Assembly (NCBI GenBank): GCA_030619865.1
Contig: JAUXAP010000004.1
Coordinates: 1-56,992 of the forward strand
From: Dehalococcoidia bacterium
GTDB lineage: Bacteria > Chloroflexota > Dehalococcoidia > Dehalococcoidales > JAUXAP01
Reading direction: 5' to 3'
DNA: 56,992 nt
Position 1 is the first letter of the stretch. Each line of letters opens with the position of its first letter. Below are positions 19,564-29,595 of the stretch, in pieces. The notes under the pieces are model-generated. The model worked only from the letters and a program-made list of their open reading frames with translations, was not told where the DNA came from and did not search any database. The position numbers were made by a program, and so were the translations under genes.

Positions 19564-20829
19564 ATGTTTGACAGAGTAGAAATAGTGGTGAAGGCGGGTA
19601 GCGGGGGTGACGGAGTGGTAAGCTTCAGGCGAGAGAAGTTTGTTCCCTTTGGCGGTCCTGATGGTGGTGATGGTGGTGATGGTGGTCATGTTATTATTAT
19701 GGCTGATTCCACTGTTACTAGCTTACGCAAATTCAAGCCCAAAAGGGTGTATAGATCGGCTGATGGTAAGGATGGAAAGGGTAAAAGGCAGCATGGCAAG
19801 AAGGGAGAAAACTTAATATTAACAGTTCCAGTAGGTACTGTAGTCGCATATAAGACACAAATAGGGGATGATACGCTTATTTCTGATTTGGAACAGCCTG
19901 ACCAGCAAATAGTGGTAGTTAAGGGTGGTAAAGGAGGATGGGGCAATGCCCATTTTGCTTCATCTACTAATCAGGCCCCACAGATTGCTCGGAAGGGAGA
20001 GGTTGGGGAGGAGCATTCCATAATATTAGAAATGAGGCTCATTGCTGATGTCGGTATCATTGGTCATCCTAACGCTGGCAAGTCCACCTTGTTGGCGACT
20101 GCTTCAGCTGCCAAACCTAAGATAGCTGACTATCCGTTTACTACTCGCGAGCCTATTTTGGGCGTAGCTGAAGTTGACCAACGAAACTTTGTCTTAGCTG
20201 AGATCCCGGGGCTAATAAATGGTGCCCACCTTGGGCGAGGGCTAGGCCACGATTTTCTGCGCCATATTATGCGTACCAAAATACTTATTCATTTGATAGA
20301 TGGTAGTTCTGTGTCTCCGGGGGAAAATATGATGCGAGTAAATGCTGAGCTTAGCCTATTTGATTCAGCTCTGGCACAAAAGCCACAGCTTGTGGTGATA
20401 AATAAAATTGATTTGCCCCAGGTGCAGGCTCGCTTAGCTGAGATAAAGGATACCTTTGGTAGCGCTGGAACTAAAGTCTTTTTCGTTTCGGCAGCAACCG
20501 GGGAAGGTGTTTCTCAGCTTATGGCTGAAACTTTAAAGTTGTTGAACCAGGTTGCTACTAAGGTAGAAACTGGTGGGAAGATTCCCAAGAAGGTCTTTCG
20601 CCCTCAGCCCAAGGATATTGATGCTAGTGTGCATAAGGAAGGAGATATCTTTGTCGTGGTGGCATCAGAGCTGGAGCACATGATTGTCAAGACAGATATG
20701 ACCAGACCTGAGGTGCGTTGGCAGCTCAAGGAGCAACTTGCCAGACTAGGGGTTAACAAGGCTTTGGAGAAGGCCGGGGTTAAGCCAGGGGACAAAGTTC
20801 GTTGTGGGAATTTAGAATGGAAATGGTAG
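19564..20829 (+). CDS. obgE: GTPase Obg/CgtA
   Basis: Gly-rich Obg fold FVPFGGPDGGDGGDGGHVI, G1 GHPNAGKST, C-terminal OCT domain. Confidence 0.97.
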   Translation: MFDRVEIVVKAGSGGDGVVSFRREKFVPFGGPDGGDGGDGGHVIIMADSTVTSLRKFKPKRVYRSADGKDGKGKRQHGKKGENLILTVPVGTVVAYKTQIGDDTLISDLEQPDQQIVVVKGGKGGWGNAHFASSTNQAPQIARKGEVGEEHSIILEMRLIADVGIIGHPNAGKSTLLATASAAKPKIADYPFTTREPILGVAEVDQRNFVLAEIPGLINGAHLGRGLGHDFLRHIMRTKILIHLIDGSSVSPGENMMRVNAELSLFDSALAQKPQLVVINKIDLPQVQARLAEIKDTFGSAGTKVFFVSAATGEGVSQLMAETLKLLNQVATKVETGGKIPKKVFRPQPKDIDASVHKEGDIFVVVASELEHMIVKTDMTRPEVRWQLKEQLARLGVNKALEKAGVKPGDKVRCGNLEWKW

Positions 20830-20833
20830 TAAC

Positions 20834-21436
20834 ATGAATATGGGAGTACTGGGGGGGACTTTTGACCCCATCCATAATGGGCATCTTATTGTGGCTGAGG
20901 AGACAAGGACCCGGCTTAATTTGGCTGAGGTGCTGTTTGTGCCCGCTGGTCAGCCGTGGCTAAAGACGAACGTTTCTATTTTGCCTGCCGAACATCGTGT
21001 TCAAATGGTGCGCCTTGCTATTGCTGATAAACCCTACTTCAAGCTGTCTACTATAGAGATAGACCGGGCTGGTCTTTCCTATACTGTTGACACTATTGCT
21101 GAGTTGCAGGCTCAACTTGGTGCTGGGGATGAGCTTTTTTTCATTTTAGGTTGGGATAATTTAGCTGAACTCCCTCAGTGGAAGGAGCCATCCCGCCTTA
21201 TTAAAATGTGTCGTTTGTTGGTAGTCCCCAGAGTAGGCTATCCGATTCCCGACCTTAAACCTCTGGAAGCTATTATCCCCGGGTTATCTGAGCAGGTAGT
21301 TCTTCTGGATAAACCGGAAGTAGATATCAGTGCTTCCGTGATTAGGCAGCGAGCTGCCCAGGGCTTATCTATTCGCCACCTTGTCCCTAAGCCAGTAGAC
21401 GAATACATAAGACGACATAAACTGTATGTAACCTAA
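20834..21436 (+). CDS. nadD: Nicotinate-nucleotide adenylyltransferase
   Basis: MGVLGGTFDPIHNGHLIVAEE, ISASVIRQRAAQGLSIRHLVP. Confidence 0.95.
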   Translation: MNMGVLGGTFDPIHNGHLIVAEETRTRLNLAEVLFVPAGQPWLKTNVSILPAEHRVQMVRLAIADKPYFKLSTIEIDRAGLSYTVDTIAELQAQLGAGDELFFILGWDNLAELPQWKEPSRLIKMCRLLVVPRVGYPIPDLKPLEAIIPGLSEQVVLLDKPEVDISASVIRQRAAQGLSIRHLVPKPVDEYIRRHKLYVT

Positions 21437-21449
21437 TAGGAGGTGTAGC

Positions 21450-22013
21450 GTGAAAGCTATTGGTGTTGTCGGTAGTCCGCGGAAGAATGGAAATACGGAA
21501 ATTCTAACCAAACACACCCTACAGGCTATAAAAGAGGAAGGATTGGACACAGAACTAATACGGTTGGCCGGCTTGGACATCCGACCGTGCGATGCCTGTA
21601 TGGTTTGCCGAGATGAAGAGCGGTGTCCTATCGATGATGACCTGTTCCCGCTGTATATTAAGATAAAAGAGGCTGAGGCTATAATATTGGCTTCGCCAGT
21701 ATACTACGGTTCAGCAACAGCTTTACTAAAAGCGTTCATGGAAAGAACCGGCTATATAGGTCAACGTAGGAAGGTGTTTGCCGGGAAGGTGGGCGGACCC
21801 CTGGTTGTAGCCCGCCGAGCCGGGCAGAATTTTACCTTCGCCCAGATTATGTATTGGTTTCATATCCTGGGATTCTTTATGCCCAGTTCCACATACTGGA
21901 ATATTGCCTTTGGCCGTGAGAAGGGGGAGGTTAGGGAAGATGAGGAAGGGATGACCACAGCCTGGAACTTCGGCAAAAATATAGCTTTTCTGGTGAAGAA
22001 GCTAAAGGCTTAG
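21450..22013 (+). CDS. Flavodoxin/NADPH-dependent FMN reductase family protein (iron-sulfur flavoprotein-like)
   Basis: IGVVGSPRKNGNTEILT, CDACMVCRDEERCPIDDD, ASPVYYGSATALLKAFMERT. Confidence 0.85.
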   Translation: MKAIGVVGSPRKNGNTEILTKHTLQAIKEEGLDTELIRLAGLDIRPCDACMVCRDEERCPIDDDLFPLYIKIKEAEAIILASPVYYGSATALLKAFMERTGYIGQRRKVFAGKVGGPLVVARRAGQNFTFAQIMYWFHILGFFMPSSTYWNIAFGREKGEVREDEEGMTTAWNFGKNIAFLVKKLKA

Positions 22014-22032
22014 TCCTTGGAGTGGGAAAGGC

Positions 22033-22353
22033 TTAACTTTCCGGCTGTCTACCTGTGCTAAAACTCCCCATCTGATGGATATGTTCTGGCACGTATGGTA
22101 ATAGGGCTAAGTGCCGTGCTCTCTTTATGGCCACCGCTAAGGCACGCTGATGTTTAGCGCAAGTGCCGGTTCTACGTGGGGGCTCTATCTTTCCTCTATC
22201 CGATATGAAGCGACGTAGCTTCTCAGGGTCTTTATAGTCTATCGTCTTGACCTTATTAACACAGAAGGAACAAGGCCTGCGCCTGGGTATATATCTTGCC
22301 CCATTTCGCCTTCTTCTGAACTTTGATTTGCTAGGTTGTTTTTGTTTAGCCAC
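22033..22353 (-). CDS. rpsR: 30S ribosomal protein S18
   Basis: [50 protein letters not shown]. Confidence 0.95.
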   Translation of the reverse strand: MAKQKQPSKSKFRRRRNGARYIPRRRPCSFCVNKVKTIDYKDPEKLRRFISDRGKIEPPRRTGTCAKHQRALAVAIKRARHLALLPYVPEHIHQMGSFSTGRQPES

Positions 22354-22389
22354 TCGTTTTAAACTTCTACTCCTTTAATCAACTAAATT

Positions 22390-22806
22390 CTAGTTTTCCT
22401 GAAAGGGGATATCCTCTGGTTCTATTTCACCAGCCTCACCTTCCTCAGTCTTCTCCTCAGGAAGTGGGGCTGCTGCCTGCCTATCAAGAAAAGTCACCCT
22501 ATTGGCTATTATTTCGGTTCGATAATGCTTTTGCCCATCCTGACTCTCCCAGCTGCGCGTATGTAGCCTACCCTCGGTGTAGACCAGCCGACCCTTAGTC
22601 AGAAACTGGTTGCATTGTTCGGCTAGCTTTCCCCAAGCGACTACAGTAAACCACTCTGTCTCTTCTTTACGCTCACCCTCAGGAGTAGTGTACACTCGAT
22701 TAGTAGCCACGCGAAACGAAGTTACCGGATTGCCTTTTGGGGTGAAGCGCATTTCAGGTTCACTCCCAAGATTACCGATAATCATTACTTTATTTAAACT
22801 TGCCAT
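22390..22806 (-). CDS. ssb: Single-stranded DNA-binding protein
   Basis: MASLNKVMIIGNLGSEPEMRFTPKGNPVTSFRVATNR; acidic tail ending DIPF. Confidence 0.95.
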   Translation of the reverse strand: MASLNKVMIIGNLGSEPEMRFTPKGNPVTSFRVATNRVYTTPEGERKEETEWFTVVAWGKLAEQCNQFLTKGRLVYTEGRLHTRSWESQDGQKHYRTEIIANRVTFLDRQAAAPLPEEKTEEGEAGEIEPEDIPFQEN

Positions 22807-22863
22807 TTTCTTAACACTCCTTTTGCCTTCCCAAACATCTTGGGAAATAGGCATTCCTCCCGA

Positions 22864-23196
22864 TTAACTACTCAATCTTATCAACAGGTGCCGCAGAACA
22901 TCTTCAGAAATCTGCAGATTCGCTTCCAGTTCTTTGCTTAATGTAGGCTTCAATTTGAACTGAGTCAACACATAATTACCCTCCATAAAATGTTCTATTG
23001 GATAGGCAAGTCTTCTTTTACCCCGCCGTTCTGTATTGGAAAGAGTACCTCCGTTCCCCGTAATAAACTGGCTTATGTTATCTATTATACTATCAAATTT
23101 CTCTTCTACAACCTCTGGATTAATAATTAATACTAGTTCGTAGTCCCGTAACTGCTCTTCTTTTACCTTTGCTCTTGTTCTTTTCTTAGATACCAC
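22864..23196 (-). CDS. rpsF: 30S ribosomal protein S6
   Basis: RDYELVLIINPEV...RGKRRLAYPIEHFMEGNYVLTQF; adjacent to ssb/rpsR. Confidence 0.93.
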   Translation of the reverse strand: MVSKKRTRAKVKEEQLRDYELVLIINPEVVEEKFDSIIDNISQFITGNGGTLSNTERRGKRRLAYPIEHFMEGNYVLTQFKLKPTLSKELEANLQISEDVLRHLLIRLSS

Positions 23197-23347
23197 TTGT
23201 TCCTCCTAAAATTTCACACTGTATTATTTTATACTAAGGGATATGAGGAATACAAGTCCACACACACCGAATACTAACTAGCTTGACACAATATATTGCT
23301 CCTGATAGACTTTAGCTAACTAGAGGATTTAATTATTAAATCAGAAT

Positions 23348-23424
23348 GGCCCCGTGGTGTAGCGGACTAACATGCCACCCTGTCACGGTGGAGATCGGGG
23401 GTTCAAATCCCCCCGGGGTCGCCA
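23348..23424 (+). tRNA. tRNA-Asp (anticodon GTC), CCA encoded
   Basis: Acceptor GGCCCCG/CGGGGTC, anticodon stem-loop CCACC-CTGTCAC-GGTGG, GGTTCAAATCC T arm. Confidence 0.95.
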
Positions 23425-23567
23425 GATTGTGTAAACTTAGCTCTGCCAATCTTGCCTCACGTAACAGGTTTTGTTCTGGAATTAATCCCCCTCTGCTTAA
23501 CGAATGCCAAGACATAATAAACCTGTACTGTGGATTTTCGGTAAGAGGCAAAATCTATCGTAGCCTG

Positions 23568-26081
23568 CTAAAATTTCAGCTTGAAAGTTGCTATCTCAAA
23601 AGGTCTCAGTTCAATTACCTCTCCAGCTGGCTTTTCCTTCTCTTCCATAATGTTTGTGGCTAATATTTTTTTCGGTTTTTTCGAAAAGCTCAGGCTCAAC
23701 TTGGTCGGCTTGCCACACGTTTCATAGCACCTTAGTATGACACAAGTCCCATCTTCAGACTGCTTCAGACGCGAAATTATTATGTTCTCCGGAAGGCTCA
23801 AGAAGGAAGGCTTACCGGCTGATACCCTCTTCTCATGATTTTGTTCCGTAACATAGGCATGTGTCAGCGGGTTTACGAAATTTAGAGCTTCCCTCCAGAC
23901 TTTGTTGTCTACGCAGCTTCCCTCATGGGGATAGGCAGCAAAGCTAAACTCGTATTCCCTGTCCAGTTCCAGGGCATCTGGCACGGGTGTTATAGGACCC
24001 TTATCGCCGTGGGAGATAAGATTTACAGACCTTAAGAGCGTAAGGTAAATGTCCTCTCCGGTTACTTGATAGCCCGGGATTCCACGTGTGAACACCGTGA
24101 CTCTGCGGTCTTCGTTCCCATAGTCTACCCAATCCTCCATAGGGAAGTCTCTTGGCTCTCTTTTTCTTTCGATGATGCCGAAGGTTGTATTCGCAAAGCA
24201 CTTTCCCTCTGAGATGCCGGTGCCAAATTTCGCTCTAAGTCTTATATGGGGGAAGTGGCTTTTTAGCCTAACTTTAAACTCAACCCAGGGTATCCCTTCA
24301 TAGAGACGTGCTTCCTTCTCAATTGTCATCAGGTTTTGACGGCGAAGCTCTACCCCGTAGTGTTCTCTGAGCCTATAGGGCCAGTAGCAACCATAAACCT
24401 CCTCGGTGAGGAGTATCTTCTTACATACCTTGCCCTCTTCGACTCTGCAATCTGTAATCTCGAAAATAGGCTTGTGAGACGATATATCACCTTCAGCCCC
24501 AACAAGCCCGACCAGCTCTTTTGAGATATCCTTATGACTATAGACGGACCCAACCTCGTTCTCCAGTTCAAGCCTGACTTCACTTACAACTTCATTTCCT
24601 TTAGTATCGAGAATTCTGAATATTCCATTAAGTGGGTTAACCTCTAGCCTGAGGTGCGTGTTTTCGATAAAGCGTCTTCCGTGTATAGGTCTACTGGTGA
24701 AGGTTGTTGTTGATGGTGCTGGTAAAATTCGGTAAACTTTATAACCCAAGGGTGGGACCTGAGCGATAAAGCCTACTTTAGCTCTTCTAAGCCACCCATG
24801 CGTGTCGTCCCTATCCTCCTCGATAAGCTCCCATTCTGCATCCTCAATCCTAAAGCCCGTTAACCTTTCCTCCCTTGGGAAGTCGGCTTCCACTTCAACA
24901 TATCCCTTAGTCTCGAAGCTATTTGGATTGAACACGACGAAAGCCCTGTCTTCACAGTCTATTTGAGAGGCTATGTAATTCAGCGAACTTGCTAGAAGTG
25001 GAGCGAGAATGGCTTTCAAGGTTCCAAAGTCTTCTCTAACCTCCTCAAAAACTTCATCAATAGATGTGCCGGTGATGACATCGTGGAAGGCTAGGAAAAG
25101 AATCCTGTCCCAAGCCTCTTTGAGTTCCTCCCGTGGGTAGTGATTCCCAAGGAGCCAGGCAATGGTTGAAAACTTTTCCGTATTTAATATCAAGTTTTTG
25201 ACTTTGTAGTATTCCAGCTTTATCCACATCCGTGTGCTCCAGACACCATCGAACACTCTGTCCCCTTGGTACATCTCCCCCTCTTCAACCTTAAGCTTAT
25301 CAGCCTCTTTTTCTAAAGCATGGAAGAACTCCTGTGGTGAAGCCATTCTTATCTTGTAGCCGGAGCTTTTTGCATTAAGGTCATCGATTTCTTTGAGAAT
25401 CCATTCTGGAAACGGGCAACTACCAAAGCCGCAAGGCATGAGTATATTCTTCCCGGCAGCATATCCTTTCAACTCTTCTACGTTTTCGGCGAGATATTCG
25501 GCAAAGAGTCCAGCATGATAGCTCTGGTCTGAGGCGAAGTAGTGGCTCAGGATCTTTGTCCCATCCAAGCCTTTCCACCAAAACTCGCTTTTGCCAAGCT
25601 TTCTATCGTAACCTCTACCAAAGGCCAACCACTTATATCCAGTGTCCCTATAGATTTGGGGGATTTGGGCATTCAGTCCGAAGGAATCTGTTATCCACCC
25701 AACCTTAACATCCACCCCAAGCTTGTCCTTGGCATACCTTTTGCCCCTCAAAATCTCAGATATAAGAACCTCCCCGCCTGGCAAGAAGCAGTCTGCCATA
25801 AAGTACTGACCATCAATGATTTCAATTCTTCCTCTGGCTACTTCCTGCTTGACCTTTTTGAAGAGTTCAGGATCCAGACGCTCAATCTCTTCAAGCTGGT
25901 AGACATCTTCAACACCAAATCTAAACCCTGGGAAGAGGGAGCAAAGGGTTACTACCTGTCTGAAAAGCCTGAGGTTTATATAAGAGTAGTCTTTCCGGTT
26001 AAACTTCCAAACAGCGTCGTAGTGAAAGTGAGGAAAGAAGATAACCTGCTTAGCTTTTTCTCGGCTACGATTCTTATCCAT
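23568..26081 (-). CDS. Alpha-mannosidase, glycoside hydrolase family 38
   Basis: FFPHFHYDAVWKF metal motif, VGWITDSFGLNAQIPQIYRDTGYKWLAFGRG nucleophile region, AFHDVITGTSIDEVFEE. Confidence 0.85.
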   Translation of the reverse strand: MDKNRSREKAKQVIFFPHFHYDAVWKFNRKDYSYINLRLFRQVVTLCSLFPGFRFGVEDVYQLEEIERLDPELFKKVKQEVARGRIEIIDGQYFMADCFLPGGEVLISEILRGKRYAKDKLGVDVKVGWITDSFGLNAQIPQIYRDTGYKWLAFGRGYDRKLGKSEFWWKGLDGTKILSHYFASDQSYHAGLFAEYLAENVEELKGYAAGKNILMPCGFGSCPFPEWILKEIDDLNAKSSGYKIRMASPQEFFHALEKEADKLKVEEGEMYQGDRVFDGVWSTRMWIKLEYYKVKNLILNTEKFSTIAWLLGNHYPREELKEAWDRILFLAFHDVITGTSIDEVFEEVREDFGTLKAILAPLLASSLNYIASQIDCEDRAFVVFNPNSFETKGYVEVEADFPREERLTGFRIEDAEWELIEEDRDDTHGWLRRAKVGFIAQVPPLGYKVYRILPAPSTTTFTSRPIHGRRFIENTHLRLEVNPLNGIFRILDTKGNEVVSEVRLELENEVGSVYSHKDISKELVGLVGAEGDISSHKPIFEITDCRVEEGKVCKKILLTEEVYGCYWPYRLREHYGVELRRQNLMTIEKEARLYEGIPWVEFKVRLKSHFPHIRLRAKFGTGISEGKCFANTTFGIIERKREPRDFPMEDWVDYGNEDRRVTVFTRGIPGYQVTGEDIYLTLLRSVNLISHGDKGPITPVPDALELDREYEFSFAAYPHEGSCVDNKVWREALNFVNPLTHAYVTEQNHEKRVSAGKPSFLSLPENIIISRLKQSEDGTCVILRCYETCGKPTKLSLSFSKKPKKILATNIMEEKEKPAGEVIELRPFEIATFKLKF

Positions 26082-26308
26082 TTTTTACCTTGCCCTCCAA
26101 TTTATTTTGCTAAAGCCTTGCTCCTCACATACTGAGTGACCACGTTCCTAATTCTGCAGTGGAACCCTCAACTCGAGATTAACCCGGCTTGCCCGGCTTT
26201 CTTTGAGCTACTTGATTCTCACCTCAAGATGTTATTTCTAGAAGTCACAGAAGGACAAGTATCATGCGCTAAAAGGCTACATTTTTATGGGGCCGGCGGA
26301 ACATAATA

Positions 26309-27136
26309 TCAGGAGATACGGCCAAAGTGATACCCCATCCATCCAATAACCTTGATTATTACCGCTAGTAATAGAGTTTGGAGGCCAGCCACTATAGGAC
26401 GTCCAAAAGAGGGGCCGAATGCCATTTTCTTTCTAAGCAGATTCCCATAATACGATTTCTCGATAGCTCTCAGTGATGCTCCGTATCTATACTGTGTTTT
26501 CCAAAGCTTTCCCCAGTCAGGCTCTATGTCATAGATAGCATTTCGCAGACCACCTACCCTTTGTGAGACCTTGTAACTCTCATAGTAAATGGTGGCATGG
26601 TCAGGATGGATTGTGTCTGGTATTAACTCCTCAGGTATCGCAGCGAAGGCCTTTTCCAGAATCTCCCTTTTGAAGAACCTTGGTAGAAAAGGCCCTCTAG
26701 TTGGGTCAAAAGCACCGGGCTTCCCAAAGCGAGCATTAATTACCTGCTTTGAGGCACTATGTAGTTTCGGGATAAACCACTCAGTGTTGTAAGACTGTGT
26801 CTCGAAGACTACCATATCGTAGTCAGCCATCATACCTACAGCCCTTTCAATAGCCGTAGGTTCCAGGATTTGGTCGGTATCCACAAAGACTACAAATGAC
26901 CCTTTGGATTCCTTCAAACCTAGATATCTAGCAGCCAGCAGCTTTCCCTCGCATAAGATAACCCTAGCCTGATAACTGGCCGCAATATCTCTTGTGCTAT
27001 CTGTTGAGTGACTATCAATAACTAGGGTCTCAATATTTGGATAGGTCTGCTTGGCAACTCCTTCCAGGCAGGAAGGAATCATCTTCTCCGAGTTGTAACT
27101 TGGGATGGTTATTGATACCAGCGACGTATTTCCCAT
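26309..27136 (-). CDS. Glycosyltransferase family 2
   Basis: VSITIPSYNSEKMIPSCLEGVAKQTYPNIETLVIDSHSTDSTRDIA, VFVDTDQIL. Confidence 0.85.
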   Translation of the reverse strand: MGNTSLVSITIPSYNSEKMIPSCLEGVAKQTYPNIETLVIDSHSTDSTRDIAASYQARVILCEGKLLAARYLGLKESKGSFVVFVDTDQILEPTAIERAVGMMADYDMVVFETQSYNTEWFIPKLHSASKQVINARFGKPGAFDPTRGPFLPRFFKREILEKAFAAIPEELIPDTIHPDHATIYYESYKVSQRVGGLRNAIYDIEPDWGKLWKTQYRYGASLRAIEKSYYGNLLRKKMAFGPSFGRPIVAGLQTLLLAVIIKVIGWMGYHFGRIS

Positions 27137-27146
27137 TTCCCACTTC

Positions 27147-28109
27147 TCAAACTGGTTTCCCAGGCAGATTCCCAACAGCAACCCCAATAACTCTGTCAGC
27201 AGCACCATAGTATAGGGCTAGCTTGTCATCAAGGACAGCTGCCCCGCAGGAGAATACTACATTTGGCGTACCACTTAAGGGGGAGAATACTATACTTGAA
27301 GAACCGCTTGAGAGCTCATAATCTTCCACCGGCTCCAAAATAGGCTCATCACACCTCGCCTCTACAATCTCGGGATGGTCCTTATCTAGCAGGACACAGC
27401 CAAGGCGATATGTCCATGTCTCGGCTTTAACACCATGATAAAGTAGAAGCCATCCTTCTTCAAGTTCGATAGGCGGTCCTGCCACTCCCACCTTGGCGTC
27501 ATCCCAGCGAAAAGAGCGTGGTATCAGGATCTCCTTGTGGTCGTACCAGTGGATGCTATCGTAGCAGTACGAGAGCCATATGTTCTGTGCCATTGTGACC
27601 GGTCGGTGTAATAGTGCTAACTTGCCCTCAATCTTTCTCGGAAAGTAAGTAGCATTTCTGTTATGAATGCTAACCATTATCGGCAGGACAAGTCTGTGTC
27701 TGCTCCATCTCCATCTATTCTCTATGAAATCGCTTACAGAAATATGAGATTCGGCGACACGGGCCATATCTTTGTCTTTAGCTGCGTAAATCATGTATAT
27801 TCTGTCGTCAATGGCTACCAGCCGTGGGTCCTCTACCCCGCCAGCCTCAAACCATTCTTCTGGCGAGAAGACAGGATCGGTAAGACGCTCCTCTACCGCA
27901 TCTATATTTTTTAGCCTGGCATAACCCAGGCGTGCGATGCCATCCTCACCATGAGCACGATAGAGAAGATGAATCTTGCCCCCTAGTTGTATCACCCCGG
28001 GGTTGAAGACAAGTTTATTCTCCCACCACTTATCCGTAGGACCTAAAATTGGGTTCTTTTTACTCCTCGTAAGTTTTAAGTCAAGGTCCATATCTTCTCT
28101 AGGAAACAA
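27147..28109 (-). CDS. Glycoside hydrolase family 130-like (mannoside phosphorylase)
   Basis: NPGVIQLGGKIHLLYRAHGEDG...GGVEDPRLVAIDDRIYMIYAA, LLYHGVKAETWTYRLGCVLLD, LYYGAADRVIGVA. Confidence 0.85.
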   Translation of the reverse strand: MFPREDMDLDLKLTRSKKNPILGPTDKWWENKLVFNPGVIQLGGKIHLLYRAHGEDGIARLGYARLKNIDAVEERLTDPVFSPEEWFEAGGVEDPRLVAIDDRIYMIYAAKDKDMARVAESHISVSDFIENRWRWSRHRLVLPIMVSIHNRNATYFPRKIEGKLALLHRPVTMAQNIWLSYCYDSIHWYDHKEILIPRSFRWDDAKVGVAGPPIELEEGWLLLYHGVKAETWTYRLGCVLLDKDHPEIVEARCDEPILEPVEDYELSSGSSSIVFSPLSGTPNVVFSCGAAVLDDKLALYYGAADRVIGVAVGNLPGKPV

Positions 28110-28137
28110 ATTTTGCCTCGAATAAACCCGCTTGCTA

Positions 28138-28165
28138 CGGTGTGCTCATCTGAGGCAGCACACCG
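28138..28165. other. Perfect 9-bp stem hairpin in intergenic space of glycan locus
   Basis: CGGTGTGCT-N10-AGCACACCG between flippase 3' end and GH130 start. Confidence 0.5.
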
Positions 28166-28256
28166 CCAGTATATCTGATGCTGAGGGTCAAAACAAGTCA
28201 ATAACGCGATGACAGGAAGTCACTATTTTATAGGGCTATTATGTCTCTGTTTATCT

Positions 28257-29591
28257 CTATGTCGGTGGAGTTGATACTAGGTGATAGTGTCTGCGGAATA
28301 AGAACAGGGCAGCTATTACAGCTATTAGGGTCTGAGTAGCTATCCAGCCCACTCCTACACCGAGAAGCCCCATGCTGGTCATCAAAATATACCCTGACCC
28401 CAGAGCAATACAAGCAATAGAGGCTGATACGAGTATCACCCCTGTGATATTCTTCTCCACCCTCAGCACACTCAAGTAAATGTAGTTGATGCCAACAGGA
28501 ATGGTGGAGAACGCTAGGATACGAAGGAGCGTAGTCCCACTTTCAGAGTAGGAGCTTCCGAAGAGAAGCAGTAACTTATCACTCAAGGTAAATAATGCCG
28601 CAATCACTGGAACCAGAATCAGCAGACATAGCTTCACAGACTTCAGGGTATTAGACTGGAGCAGGTACTCATTGTGAGATCCCTCGGCGAAGAGAGAATA
28701 AGATACTGCCATGGGGATGGCGAACAGCATCTGAGCGATAGCCCAGGGAATGTAAAAGTAGGCATTCGTCTCGGCACCAAGGGTGTTCACCACCATCAAA
28801 GGGAAAAGCATAAGAGGGGCAAACCACAGCAGTTCGGCAATGTAGTTGCCTAGTGAGAAGTGAGTCATATCCTTGACCGCCTTTTTGCTCACTAAAGGAA
28901 TAGGGATGTATCCTTGCTGCGCTCGGGGCAAGAACCACAACAGTGCTACAGCTAACGCCACGAATATAGCCAGCCCCAATGAAATGATGACGCCGAAGGC
29001 ACTGAGGGAAGCTACGAGCGCTATTGCAGCCACTATTTTGACCATGCCAGCGGCAGCATTCTTGAAGAGAACAAACTTGGCACGGCGTCTGGCGATAAAG
29101 GCTTGGTCTATAAGCATGAAGAGGGTGTATGCTATGGTGAGGAGTACAAAGAAGACGAGGAGCCCTGGGTCGCGAATATAAAGGAGGGCGGGTGACCACA
29201 GGTTGAGGCCAGCAATGAAGACTAACGCAGCCACCAGCGACGTTAGTCCGGCGACGGTGAAGCAGGAGTTTATCAAGGTGCTGGCCCTTTCTCCAGCACT
29301 GGGGAGGAAGCGTATCAAGCCATAGCCAAACCCCAGACCTGACAGCCTTGCTAGGAGGAGCACAGCCGCAATGGTAGCGGAAGCCAGCCCAACTTGAACA
29401 GGGGTGTAAAGCCTTGCTGCCAGTGCCCAAAAAGCAAAGCCGAGGAGGGAGACAATGACAGTATCCGCCACCAGGTAGCCGGCGTTGGCATAGAGAGGTA
29501 TGCTCAGGAGACCTTTCAGCCCTTCCCTGGAGGTGATTACTCTGACAGCATTAGCCAACATGCCATTTATATTCAAGCTCGGTACCTCCAC
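28257..29591 (-). CDS. Polysaccharide flippase (Wzx/MATE-like)
   Basis: 12+ hydrophobic segments; FWALAARLYTPVQVGLASATIAAVLLLARLSGLGFGYGLIRFLP. Confidence 0.8.
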   Translation of the reverse strand: MEVPSLNINGMLANAVRVITSREGLKGLLSIPLYANAGYLVADTVIVSLLGFAFWALAARLYTPVQVGLASATIAAVLLLARLSGLGFGYGLIRFLPSAGERASTLINSCFTVAGLTSLVAALVFIAGLNLWSPALLYIRDPGLLVFFVLLTIAYTLFMLIDQAFIARRRAKFVLFKNAAAGMVKIVAAIALVASLSAFGVIISLGLAIFVALAVALLWFLPRAQQGYIPIPLVSKKAVKDMTHFSLGNYIAELLWFAPLMLFPLMVVNTLGAETNAYFYIPWAIAQMLFAIPMAVSYSLFAEGSHNEYLLQSNTLKSVKLCLLILVPVIAALFTLSDKLLLLFGSSYSESGTTLLRILAFSTIPVGINYIYLSVLRVEKNITGVILVSASIACIALGSGYILMTSMGLLGVGVGWIATQTLIAVIAALFLFRRHYHLVSTPPT

Positions 29592-29595
29592 ACGC

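Noticed and set aside
19655-19690. GGTGGTGAT microsatellite-like repeat
   Set aside because: Encodes the conserved glycine-rich GGPDGGDGGDGGH segment of Obg; the antisense ORF 19483-19689 is an artefact
25220-25235. Single DnaA-box-like TTATCCACA inside the GH38 gene
   Set aside because: Isolated single match in a coding region, expected by chance
28669-29430. 253-aa ORF on the same strand inside the flippase gene
   Set aside because: Alternative-frame translation rich in Cys/Pro/Ser/Arg; the overlapping flippase frame is clearly the coding one
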